Shown here one piece after another: positions 45,944 through 53,519 of a DNA stretch of 64,000 nt. The notes under the pieces are model-generated. The model did not search any database and was not told the DNA's origin. It saw only the letters and a list, made by a program, of their open reading frames with translations. The position numbers and the translations under genes are program-made. Within the stretch, counting starts at the first letter, position 1; every line of letters begins with the position of its first letter. The stretch covers positions 1 through 64,000 of the forward strand of contig NZ_CYIG01000018.1 of the NCBI RefSeq assembly GCF_001298675.1. The letters are read 5' to 3'. The DNA comes from Paenacidovorax caeni (GTDB lineage Bacteria > Pseudomonadota > Gammaproteobacteria > Burkholderiales > Burkholderiaceae_C).

Positions 45944-46671
45944 TTACTCCCCTTCTTTTTGCCGCTGCTCTGCGTCGTAGGCGAGCACGGCTTTTTCCAT
46001 GGTTTCAATGCCTGCCAGCACCTGGCGGCGCTGGCGTGGGATGCGGATGCGTTCGCGTAGCCAGGACAGCACGCTGGCGTAGTTCAGGCCGGTGCGCTGG
46101 CCTGCCAGCCCGGCGTACTGCCACTGGGTGCGCAGGGCCAGGAAGGCGGCGACGGTGCGCTCGTTGTCGGCGTGGACGGGAAAGCGGTCGCCCGCCTGGG
46201 GTTTGGCGGCGCGCGCAATCTGCTCGGCCACGCGGTCGATGTCGGCCTGCGGCGCGCCGTAGGCCTGCATGGCTTGCAGGATGCTTTCGTCGGGGGCGAA
46301 GCGGCCGAGATCCTCGGCGCGCTCACCGGCCCACCAGCGCGCCGCCGCGATCAGTTTTTTTCCTTGGCGCCTACGTTGTGCTTCCAGTAGACGGCCATGG
46401 CGTCGCGCACGGCGCCGGAGAGCTGCAGGAAGGCCTCGAAGTTCTGCGGGGTGAACTCGACGGGCTTGCGCTCTTCATCGACCATTTCCCAGCCGGTGAG
46501 GACTTCGCGCAGCAAATCGACGTTGGAGAGTTCCAGCAGGCGCTTGCGGTCGGCTTCGTAGGTGCGGCGGAAGATGCCGACGAACGACTCTTCGCGCCAG
46601 CCGCCCGACTGGGTGGCGACGTTGACTGTGACCTTGGCCTTGAAGGTTTCGGTGGGGGCGAGGATGAACAT
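45944..46671 (-). CDS. Tail assembly chaperone, frameshifted long form
   Basis: Reading through the slippery A-AAA-AAC (46354-46360) with a -1 shift joins the 106-residue protein to a second frame ending at 45944, giving about 242 residues. The second part ('ARWWAGERAEDLGRFAPDES', then 'QAYGAPQADIDRVAEQI') has no independent start signal near its beginning. This is the G/G-T arrangement of lambda and many siphoviruses, where the T extension binds the tape measure. Length of the joined product fits. Confidence 0.85.
46351..46671 (-). CDS. Tail assembly chaperone, short form
   Basis: A 106-residue protein ('FILAPTETFKAKVTVNVATQ', 'QNFEAFLQLSGAVRDAMAVYW') matching the lambda G-like chaperones. 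It ends 'GAKEKN' at a TGA directly after the slippery heptamer. The ATG at 46671 is used since the upstream frame to 46743 contains a terminator. Confidence 0.85.
   Translation of the reverse strand: MFILAPTETFKAKVTVNVATQSGGWREESFVGIFRRTYEADRKRLLELSNVDLLREVLTGWEMVDEERKPVEFTPQNFEAFLQLSGAVRDAMAVYWKHNVGAKEKN
46354..46360 (-). other. -1 programmed ribosomal frameshift site
   Basis: Minus-strand A-AAA-AAC in frame, immediately before the TGA of the short chaperone; the classic X-XXY-YYZ slippery heptamer. Confidence 0.85.
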
Positions 46672-46700
46672 GGAAAAACTCCGGTACGGGTGAAGCAAGA

Positions 46701-46732
46701 AACAAAAAGGCCCACCGCTGGGGGTGGGCCTT
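46701..46732 (-). terminator. Terminator between tail tube and tail chaperone genes
   Basis: On the minus strand AAGGCCCACC and GGTGGGCCTT form a 10-bp perfect stem with a six-base loop, followed by TTTGTTTC. It would lower expression of minor tail genes relative to the tail tube. Confidence 0.85.
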
Positions 46733-46754
46733 GGGGCGCGCAAGGGGTGCGCGG

Positions 46755-47684
46755 TTAGCGAACGATGATGCGCAGCTCGTCGTCGCCCTGGTCGGGGTTG
46801 ATGTCAAACGGCATGGCCACCATGGCGATGCCCTGGTCGTCCTGCAGGGTGAAGGGGTTGCACTGGATCTTGGGTGCAGACAGCTCGATGATGTTGCCCA
46901 CGTCCACGCCGTGCACCAGGCTCATGGCGCCAGTGGTGCCCTCGCGCACGACCTCGGCCCAGTTCTTGGTGGCGATGCTGGGCAGCTCCATGGTGACGTT
47001 GCCGGTGGGCTGGCGGTCAGGGCTGCGCGCACCGGCGCAGTTGATGAGTTCGCGCCAGGCCAGGGTGTTGCCCCAGGCGATGCTGAACGCCGACGTGCAG
47101 GCCGTGACGCCATGGAAGGTGAAGGTGGGCGTGTTGACCTTGCCCACGGGCTTGGGCTGCATGAAGGCGCTGTAGTCCACGCCCGGGGGCAGCTGCGTGT
47201 CGGTGGGCGTGGAGTAGGCACCCAGGAACTCGAACTGCATCACGGGGATGGCCTTGGCGTTGAGCGTGAAGGTGACGTTGCCCTTGCAGCCGGTGAGCTT
47301 GAACAGGATGCCGTCGAGGTAACCGTACAGGGTCAGGGTGGGCTCGCCCCCGCTGACGGGTTCGTAGACAACATCGACGCCTGCGGTGATGGTCTCGGCG
47401 AAGCCGCAGGCCTGCAGCAGCGGCCCCCAGGGAGGGGCGGTGCCTGCCGCGCCGCTGCCTGCGAATTCGACCTCGCAGGTAAGTTTGCGGTGCACTCCAA
47501 CGGCCAGCTTGCCGCTGTTGCCCTTGTAGGGGCGGATGAGGTCGCGCGCGACCTGCTCGGCCGTGATGGGCTCGGGCGCGAGGGCGCGGCACAGGATGGC
47601 GTTGGCGCCTGCGGTGGGGAGGGCGTCGGTGCCGCTGGTGCCTTCGATCTTGGCGAGCAGCAGCATTTTCTTCATGGACTTCAT
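46755..47684 (-). CDS. Major tail (tube) protein
   Basis: A 309-residue protein by position and pattern the tail tube: 'MKKMLLLAKIEGTSGTDALPTAGANAILC', 'RDLIRPYKGNSGKLAVG', and beta-rich repeats through the body, with 'NPDQGDDELRIIVR' at the end. Similar proteins in Burkholderiales siphophages are annotated as phage tail tube. Start at 47684 or 47675 (ATG both). Confidence 0.8.
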   Translation of the reverse strand: MKSMKKMLLLAKIEGTSGTDALPTAGANAILCRALAPEPITAEQVARDLIRPYKGNSGKLAVGVHRKLTCEVEFAGSGAAGTAPPWGPLLQACGFAETITAGVDVVYEPVSGGEPTLTLYGYLDGILFKLTGCKGNVTFTLNAKAIPVMQFEFLGAYSTPTDTQLPPGVDYSAFMQPKPVGKVNTPTFTFHGVTACTSAFSIAWGNTLAWRELINCAGARSPDRQPTGNVTMELPSIATKNWAEVVREGTTGAMSLVHGVDVGNIIELSAPKIQCNPFTLQDDQGIAMVAMPFDINPDQGDDELRIIVR

Positions 47685-47890
47685 GGCGTGGGCTCCTTGG
47701 GATCGGTGTCAGGGGTGGCGCGGCGGCGTTCGCCGGTGACGGGGTCGCGCACGTAGGAGCCGCCCAGGCCGGTGTGCTTATCGCGCGGGCGCGGGGCGGT
47801 GGGCTCGTGGTGCGGCGGCTTCTTGCTGGCGGGGGCGGTTTGTGCAGGCGTGTGCACACCGCCCGCCTTTTCAGGGGGGGTCTTGGGCAT
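47681..47890 (-). CDS. Small proline-rich phage protein
   Basis: A 69-residue, highly charged, Pro/Arg-rich, probably disordered protein ('SYVRDPVTGERRRATPDTDP'). It sits between tail completion and tail tube genes, overlapping the latter by ATGA. Related phages carry a similar short ORF here. Role unknown. Confidence 0.6.
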   Translation of the reverse strand: MPKTPPEKAGGVHTPAQTAPASKKPPHHEPTAPRPRDKHTGLGGSYVRDPVTGERRRATPDTDPKEPTP

Positions 47891-47914
47891 GGTGGCCTTT
47901 CGGGGGTTGAGAAG

Positions 47915-48283
47915 TTAGTAGCGCGGGGTGCGCAGACGCACGCTGAGAAAGCGGGCGTACAGCTCGGGGTCGGGCTCGTAGTCGGCATCGCCTGCGGCCT
48001 CTTCCCACTGGTAGGCGGGCAAGGCCTCCAGCGCGGCACGCAGCGGGCCGCCGCCAGCCAGGGGCAGCAGCGCGTCGAGTTCGTCCAGGTCACGGGCGAC
48101 GACGACGACATTGACGTCGTGCTGGGTGTAGCCGCCGCCCATGCACCACTGCGCCTCGGGCTCGCTGTCCACGTCGAACACGACGGCGGGGTAGACGGGC
48201 GCGGGGGGTAGCTCGATAGCCCAGGAGTTGGGCAGCACTGCGCAGAGCGCGGTGCTCAGGGTCTGGTGGATCGTGTCGCTCAT
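47915..48283 (-). CDS. DUF3168-like tail completion (terminator) protein
   Basis: A 122-residue protein ('SWAIELPPAPVYPAVVFDVD', 'DVNVVVVARDLDELDALLPL') with the fold pattern of HK97 gp10/lambda U-like tail terminators. It starts inside the stop of the upstream gene (ATGA) and precedes the tail tube, the expected place. Confidence 0.75.
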   Translation of the reverse strand: MSDTIHQTLSTALCAVLPNSWAIELPPAPVYPAVVFDVDSEPEAQWCMGGGYTQHDVNVVVVARDLDELDALLPLAGGGPLRAALEALPAYQWEEAAGDADYEPDPELYARFLSVRLRTPRY

Positions 48284-48906
48284 GCCTTGCCTGCCTTTTC
48301 CAGGTCTTGCTGCAGCTTGGACTCCATGGCCTTGAGGGCTTCGCCCCTGCCCTGCTCCAGCGCGGGGGCGATGAAGGGCTTGGCCGCGACCGACCCCGAG
48401 GCCCGCGCTTGGCGGGCACGCAGCGAGTCCGCCGAGCGCTTGCGCTTATAGGTGATGAGCTTGCCGCTGCGCCCCTTGCGGGTGTATGTCAGTTCTTGCT
48501 GTCCTGTTTCGCCAGTGGCCCGGCCCACGACCTTGTGGCCCAGCTCCACCCACCGCCAGTAATACGGGTCGTCCTCGTAGCGCTTGACGATGCGCCCTTT
48601 CTTGCTGACGGCCAGGTGGGCGCCTGACTTCTTGGCCTTGGCCGTGAGGTTGCGGCCGTGGCGCACACCCAGGTGGTACTGCTCGGTACCTGCGGGGGCG
48701 CTGGTCTCGCGCTTGATGGCGATGTTTTTGATCATCGCCCCGGTGCGCCGCGAGCCGTTGGCCAGGGCAATCACCTTGGCCTTGCCCTTGAGCACGCCAC
48801 CGGCTGCCACCAGCATGCGCCGACTGGTGCGCTTGCGCATGTCGTCGCGTACACGCTCGAAGCCAGCGCGCATGTCGCCGATGCCGAGGATTTCGGTTTT
48901 AGCCAT
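48280..48906 (-). CDS. HK97 gp10-type tail/neck protein
   Basis: A 208-residue basic protein ('GIGDMRAGFERVRDDMRKR', 'KGKAKVIALANGSRRTGAM', 'YYWRWVELGHKVVG', 'AKPFIAPALEQGRGEA'). 'G-S-R-R-T-G' and the 'PFIAPALE' end are typical of the HK97 gp10 family, which connects head and tail. It overlaps the upstream gene by 8 bases. Confidence 0.8.
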   Translation of the reverse strand: MAKTEILGIGDMRAGFERVRDDMRKRTSRRMLVAAGGVLKGKAKVIALANGSRRTGAMIKNIAIKRETSAPAGTEQYHLGVRHGRNLTAKAKKSGAHLAVSKKGRIVKRYEDDPYYWRWVELGHKVVGRATGETGQQELTYTRKGRSGKLITYKRKRSADSLRARQARASGSVAAKPFIAPALEQGRGEALKAMESKLQQDLEKAGKA

Positions 48907-49240
48907 CGTTGAGCCCCGTGTCGCAGGTGAGGATGAGGAATTCACGCCGCGCCATGAAGTCGTTGACGTGCACGATGTTGTAGATGGCGCCGCCATAGAG
49001 CACACGCATCTGCGCCGTGATGCCAGGGCGCCAGCGGAGGGTGAACTCCGCGCGCGCCTGGGCGACCTCGCCGCCTGCTGAGGATGAAGCCCGGCGTTCG
49101 TTGCCGCTGAGATTGCGCACGGCTGCGGGCACATCGGTTGCCGCGTCCGTCCAGGTTTTGGACTGGCCGCCAGACCTGCCCCTCGCCACAACGGGGGCCT
49201 GCAGGGTGATGCGTTGCGTGAGCTTGCCTGCCTGCAGCAT
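48899..49240 (-). CDS. Head closure (stopper) protein, SPP1 gp16/HK97 gp6 type
   Basis: A 113-residue protein ('GKLTQRITLQAPVVARG', 'SKTWTDAATDVPAAVRNL', 'LRWRPGITAQMRVLYGGAIY'), the standard pattern of phage head-tail adaptor/head closure proteins. It begins 1 base before the connector stop. Confidence 0.85.
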   Translation of the reverse strand: MLQAGKLTQRITLQAPVVARGRSGGQSKTWTDAATDVPAAVRNLSGNERRASSSAGGEVAQARAEFTLRWRPGITAQMRVLYGGAIYNIVHVNDFMARREFLILTCDTGLNDG

Positions 49241-49241
49241 G

Positions 49242-49589
49242 TCAAACCCCCATGCCCTTGCGATACGGCGCGAGCAGTGCCCGCGAGCCTATCGGTATGT
49301 CGGTGGCGATGGCGCCGGTGATCACGTCTTCGCGGTTGGCGTAGAGGTGCCCGAGGATGAGCAGCATGGCGGAGCGCACCAGGTCATTGACCACCATAGG
49401 CGGGGTGTCGCCCGCGGCGCCTGCAGCCACTGCATCGTCCAGCTCCTGCTGGGTTTCGTAGATGCGGCGCCCAGCGTATTCCTGGGCCAGCAGCTCGGCA
49501 GCGTTGACTTTGAGCTGCAGATCGGCATCGTCGGGGACTCCCTGCGCGCGCAGGTGTTCGCGCGCAGCGTCAAGCGACAGCAGCGGCAT
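49242..49589 (-). CDS. Head-tail connector protein
   Basis: A 115-residue protein starting 'MPLLSLDAAREHLRAQGVPDDADLQLKVNAAELLAQEY', matching the helical HK97 gp6-like connector (adaptor) family that forms a ring below the portal. It overlaps the upstream gene by 20 bases. The frame is open upstream in non-coding sense. Confidence 0.8.
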   Translation of the reverse strand: MPLLSLDAAREHLRAQGVPDDADLQLKVNAAELLAQEYAGRRIYETQQELDDAVAAGAAGDTPPMVVNDLVRSAMLLILGHLYANREDVITGAIATDIPIGSRALLAPYRKGMGV

Positions 49590-49911
49590 CGCCAGGGCCT
49601 GCGGGAGGCGTTGCGGGGTCGGCGGCAGGGTCGGGCTCGGCAGGTGCACTGAGGTCAACTGCGCCTTGCGTGCCCACGTCCGGAGCCTTGCCCTCCTTGT
49701 TCTCGGGCTCTGCCGCCTTCTTGTTGGCAGGCGCGCGCGTCGCGCGCTGGGTGCGCTGGGCGGGTGGCTGGGCCTGCTCCGCCGTGGCTTCGCGCACCAG
49801 GCCGTGGGCCGCCAGTGCCGTGAATGTGGGCGGGGAGAAATCGGCCTCGTCGCCGCGCTGCAGCTTGAGCGCGCCGTGCACGAATGCCGTGAGTGCGATG
49901 GCTTTGACCAT
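49570..49911 (-). CDS. Small phage protein with disordered tail
   Basis: A 113-residue protein. Residues 1-45 ('MVKAIALTAFVHGALKLQRGD') look like the small beta-barrel found downstream of capsid genes in many phages; the remainder is Ala/Pro/Lys-rich and probably disordered. Function unknown, possibly capsid-associated. Confidence 0.65.
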   Translation of the reverse strand: MVKAIALTAFVHGALKLQRGDEADFSPPTFTALAAHGLVREATAEQAQPPAQRTQRATRAPANKKAAEPENKEGKAPDVGTQGAVDLSAPAEPDPAADPATPPAGPGDAAAVA

Positions 49912-49938
49912 ATTCGGATTCCTTGAATGGTGAAAGAG

Positions 49939-49975
49939 CAGCGCCCCACGCTGCCGAGGGCAATGTGGGGCGCTG
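49939..49975 (-). terminator. Strong hairpin after the capsid gene
   Basis: CAGCGCCCCAC and GTGGGGCGCTG form an 11-bp perfect stem with a 15-base loop. The downstream minus-strand T-run is weak (CTCTTTC), so this may be an attenuator or an mRNA-stabilising 3' structure for the abundant capsid mRNA. Confidence 0.55.
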
Positions 49976-50004
49976 GCCGGTGCGTTACCTACAGGAGTGC
50001 GCTA

Positions 50005-51339
50005 TCAGGGTGCAGGGGTAAGGTCGCCCTTCACGAAGGCCTCAGGACGGTACAGAGCCATGGCCAGGCGCTCTTCGCCGCGGATGGTGATCATGTTCTT
50101 CACAAAGTCGTCTTCGTTCTGCGTGGCCACCACCACGTTGGCGTCTTCGCGGTCGAACACCTGGGCACCGAGCTGGAAGGCGCCCACCAGGAATTCGTCC
50201 ACCGTCTGCGCCGGGGTGGTGACCACCGGACGGCCCCACAGGCCGGGCTGCGCCAGGCTCTGCGGGTTGGCGAAGATGTAGGCACCGGTGGTGTCCTTCA
50301 GCAGTTCGATAGCGGCCCAGTCGGACGGGTGCAGAACGATGCCGGTGCTGGGGTATTCAGCCAGCTCGGCCTGCAGCAGCGCCAGGCGCAGGATGTCGAT
50401 GCGCGTGGCGTTAGCCACTGCAATGGGAGCCACGTAGGCGCTGGCGCCCGTGCGGATGCCCAGCAGGTTGTTGCCCACGCCGGAGCCGTTGAGCAGTTGC
50501 GCCTCTTCGGCCAGTTCCAGGCCGTAACGCAGGCGGCCGTCGATCTGGCTTTGCAGTTGGGCGAAGTCGTCCAGGATCTGCTTGGTGGCCTTGATGAAGT
50601 GCGCGATGGTGACGACGGTGGCGTTCTTCAGGTCGTAGGTGATGTTGGACTCGGGCTTCTTGACGTTCTCGGCCACCGTGGCGGCGTTGTTGGTGAAGCC
50701 GGACTCCTGCAGGTACTGGACCACCGGGCTTTCGGTACGGCCGGGGGTGATGAGGTCGCGCACCGTCATGCGGCGCATGGGAGGGGTCTGCACGCCGGGC
50801 AGGCGGTTGGGGGCAATGCCGTCGCCCGCGCTGGCCGGGTCGCTGGTGATGGCCTTGACGCGGAAGGCGAAGGCATCGCGCGAGGTCTTCATGCCGCCGG
50901 CAGCGTGCCAGGACTTGAAGCCTTCGGAGTCGATGAACTGCGCGCCGATGGATTTGGCGCCCTCATCCTCATCACCGCCGCGGCGGTCGAGCTTTTGCTC
51001 TGCTTCCTGCAGGCGGGCCTGCAGCTCGCCTTGCTTGACCAGCAGTTCATCCACCTTGCCCTTGGTTTCGGCAGAAAGTTCGCCGGCCTTCTTGGCCTCG
51101 GCCAGGGCCTTTTCGCCAATTTGCTTCACATCGTCGCCGATGCGCTTGAGCTCGCGGGTGATGGCTTCAGGGTCAACGTTTTTGACTTCGCCCGCCAGGG
51201 CCAGCATGGACAGGCCGGCGAAGATGTCCTGGTGCGTGGCGATGAAGCCGGGCACATCAATGCCGGCGGCTTGTGCGCCGATGGAGACGACAGCCATGGC
51301 GCACACAGCAATCGAGAGGAAGAAGCGAGAGGTTTTCAT
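50005..51339 (-). CDS. Major capsid protein, HK97 fold, with signal-peptide-like N-terminus
   Basis: A 444-residue protein. The C-terminal two thirds ('MRRMTVRDLITPGRTESPVVQYL', 'IKATKQILDDFAQLQSQID', 'IVLHPSDWAAIELLKD', 'GRPVVTTPAQTVDEFLVGAF') match HK97-type capsids. Residues about 60-130 are the helical scaffolding (delta) domain, removed by the protease. Unusually, residues 1-24 look like a cleavable export signal ('KTSRFFLSIAVCAMAVVSIG', then AQA). There is no nearby alternative start with a ribosome site. The protease gene precedes it by 26 bases. Confidence 0.9.
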   Translation of the reverse strand: MKTSRFFLSIAVCAMAVVSIGAQAAGIDVPGFIATHQDIFAGLSMLALAGEVKNVDPEAITRELKRIGDDVKQIGEKALAEAKKAGELSAETKGKVDELLVKQGELQARLQEAEQKLDRRGGDEDEGAKSIGAQFIDSEGFKSWHAAGGMKTSRDAFAFRVKAITSDPASAGDGIAPNRLPGVQTPPMRRMTVRDLITPGRTESPVVQYLQESGFTNNAATVAENVKKPESNITYDLKNATVVTIAHFIKATKQILDDFAQLQSQIDGRLRYGLELAEEAQLLNGSGVGNNLLGIRTGASAYVAPIAVANATRIDILRLALLQAELAEYPSTGIVLHPSDWAAIELLKDTTGAYIFANPQSLAQPGLWGRPVVTTPAQTVDEFLVGAFQLGAQVFDREDANVVVATQNEDDFVKNMITIRGEERLAMALYRPEAFVKGDLTPAP

Positions 51340-51365
51340 GGGGTACTTTCAATAGTGGATGGGGA

Positions 51366-52040
51366 TCAGAAGCGCATGCCTTGGAGGGCCTGCAGGAGGT
51401 CGGGCGCCTGCGCCGGGCCGGACTCGCTCCGATCCAGCAGGTGCTTGTAGCCACGGCCTGCAATGGCGGCAGCTTGGCTTTTCGAGAACCCTGCCTCGCG
51501 CAGGAATGACTCGAACTCGGGGAGCGTGAGCGCGTCGCCGCGTGCAATGCGCGACTTGACGGACTCGACGCGGGCGGCATCGTTGGCCGGGAAGGTGACC
51601 AGGCTGGTCTCTTCGAGCTGCAGCTTGGTGAGGGTGCGGATGCGCTCCTTCTCGTCGTAGCTGTCGGCCTGGACGTAGTAGCCGATGGACAGGCCCGTGA
51701 CGGCGCCGGCCTTCATGAGGGCGTGCGCCTCGCGGGCCTGCACCACGTCGTCCACCAGCAGGCGGCCTTCGAGGTACAGGCCGGTGGCGTCTTCCTTGGC
51801 CACCTCATAAACACCCAAAGGCTTATCGCTCTGGTGCTGCCACAGCACAGGGAGCTTGCGGCCCTTGGCACTGCGCGCGGCCAGACTGGCTGCGAAGGCC
51901 CCGGGAGCCACGATCTCGCGGTAGCTGTCCACCACACCGAACACGCTGCCATAGCCAGAAAAAAAGCCGTCCTTCTCGACGGCTTTGACCTCGAAATCGA
52001 AGTCACGGTACTTGAGCGCGAGTGCGCTTTTGCGGTTCAT
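51366..52040 (-). CDS. HK97 family prohead protease
   Basis: A 224-residue S78 serine protease that matures the prohead. 'GYGSVFGVVDSYREIVAPGAF', 'PVLWQHQSDKPLG' (catalytic His), and 'AVTGLSIGYYV' (catalytic Ser) are conserved. The C-terminal helical region may also scaffold. It overlaps the portal gene by ATGA. Confidence 0.93.
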   Translation of the reverse strand: MNRKSALALKYRDFDFEVKAVEKDGFFSGYGSVFGVVDSYREIVAPGAFAASLAARSAKGRKLPVLWQHQSDKPLGVYEVAKEDATGLYLEGRLLVDDVVQAREAHALMKAGAVTGLSIGYYVQADSYDEKERIRTLTKLQLEETSLVTFPANDAARVESVKSRIARGDALTLPEFESFLREAGFSKSQAAAIAGRGYKHLLDRSESGPAQAPDLLQALQGMRF

Positions 52041-53365
52041 GGTTTCGGGTCCTTCTCGTCGTTGATGCCGAGCCAGTTGCGCAGGGCGTCCTGGGCGGCG
52101 GCACCGCCCGCGTTGACGCCCAGGGCGTCGATGGGCAGCAGGTTGGATTGCACGGTCAGCACGTTGGCATTGCCCCCCATGAGCGGCAGGTTCTCAAGGC
52201 GGCGCGCGTCGTCGCGGGTCATGACGCCGTTCTGCACCATCTGGCTGTAGAACGCTGCACGTGCCGCGCTGTCGCCGCGTAGCAGTCCTTCGAGCGACCA
52301 TTCGGCGCTGTGCGTGAGCCGCTCCACCGGAGACAGCAGGTTGCGGCGGATGGACTGCTCGATGCGCACGCACCAAGGGCGCAGCACGAAAGTGATGAAG
52401 CCGATCATTTGCTGCTCGATGCCGGTGCCCCAACTGGTGGACTTCTCGCTGTGGCCCACCATGAAGGGCGGCACGCGGAACCAGCGGCATACCTCCTCGA
52501 CGTTGAAGCCGCGGGTGGCGAGCAGTTCGGCGTCCTGCGGGTTCATGTTGAGCTGTTGAAAGCCCATACCCATTTCCAGCACCATGACGCCGCCCGTGTC
52601 ACTGACCTTCTTGACGTGCTGCCGGATGTCTTCACGCTGATCTGGCTTGAGCACCGAGGCGCCGGTGGTCACCAGGCCGCTGGATTTCATGCCGCCTGTG
52701 AAGGTGTGAGCGCTGGCCTTGTCGGCCGCGATGGCTCCGCCGAACACGTTTGCGCCCATGCGGATGGGCGAGACGCCCATCTGGCCATCCAGCGTGAAGG
52801 CTGGGATGTGCCACATGGCCGTCTCAGCGATCACGCGCACGCGGCCGGTGATCGGGTCGTCGTACTTCCATTCCCTGGCCCCGGTTTTGAGGCGCCGGCA
52901 GGAGATGCGCTCGGGGTTGAGGAAATCGATGCTAGTAATGATGCCGCCGGACAATCGTTTTTCCGCGTAGGCATTCCCCCAAAGCAGCAGGCTGGAAAGC
53001 ATGGCCTGCCAGAAGTCCACCGCCGACATGTCGGCGTTGGGCTGGCTGCGCAGCAGTGTGTAGAGGTGGTGACTGCTGGCTGGCTCTTTGGAGCCATCGG
53101 GCCGCGTGCGGTAAAGCCCCATGGGCAGCGTGGACAGCGTTTCGGCAATCAGCCGCACGCAGGCCCAGGCTGCACTGACCTGGAGAGCAGTGCGGGTGTT
53201 GACAGTCTGCCCCGACCAGTTGGAGCCAGCCAGCCAGGCGGACCAGAAGTCGCCGTCTGTCAGTGAGATGGTCTTGCCTATCCATTCGCCGACGGCGGCT
53301 TTGAGGCTGCGGCCCGATGGCGCGGCGCCGAGCGCGAGCACATCAAGTAGGTTTTTGCTGCGCAC
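52037..53365 (-). CDS. Phage portal protein, HK97 family
   Basis: A 442-residue portal forming the DNA entry ring. 'AWACVRLIAETLSTLPMGLYR', 'LLLWGNAYAEKR' and 'FNVEEVCRWFRVPPFMVGHSEKSTSWGTGIEQQ' are hallmark segments. The start is a GTG at 53365, which overlaps the small membrane protein gene by 23 bases. It lies downstream of the terminase and upstream of the protease. Confidence 0.93.
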   Translation of the reverse strand: MRSKNLLDVLALGAAPSGRSLKAAVGEWIGKTISLTDGDFWSAWLAGSNWSGQTVNTRTALQVSAAWACVRLIAETLSTLPMGLYRTRPDGSKEPASSHHLYTLLRSQPNADMSAVDFWQAMLSSLLLWGNAYAEKRLSGGIITSIDFLNPERISCRRLKTGAREWKYDDPITGRVRVIAETAMWHIPAFTLDGQMGVSPIRMGANVFGGAIAADKASAHTFTGGMKSSGLVTTGASVLKPDQREDIRQHVKKVSDTGGVMVLEMGMGFQQLNMNPQDAELLATRGFNVEEVCRWFRVPPFMVGHSEKSTSWGTGIEQQMIGFITFVLRPWCVRIEQSIRRNLLSPVERLTHSAEWSLEGLLRGDSAARAAFYSQMVQNGVMTRDDARRLENLPLMGGNANVLTVQSNLLPIDALGVNAGGAAAQDALRNWLGINDEKDPKP

Positions 53366-53519
53366 GTTGCAGTCCTCTCAGGATGATGGCCGCCAGCACA
53401 AGCAACGGCACGGAGCCAGCGATCAAGGCCCAGCCCAGGCCCGCAAGCAGGTAGACGCCGGCGATGCACAGGGCTGCGCCCAGGCCGAGCGCCAGGAACG
53501 CGATCAGGATGGGATTCAT
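53343..53519 (-). CDS. Small phage membrane protein between terminase and portal
   Basis: A 58-residue protein starting 'MNPILIAFLALGLGAALCIA', almost entirely hydrophobic with two membrane segments and a short basic tail ('RGLQRAQQKPT'). It overlaps the terminase stop (ATGA at 53516-53519) and the portal start, so both junctions are coupled. Its function is unknown; small membrane proteins at this location may affect host physiology or portal assembly at the membrane. Confidence 0.7.
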   Translation of the reverse strand: MNPILIAFLALGLGAALCIAGVYLLAGLGWALIAGSVPLLVLAAIILRGLQRAQQKPT

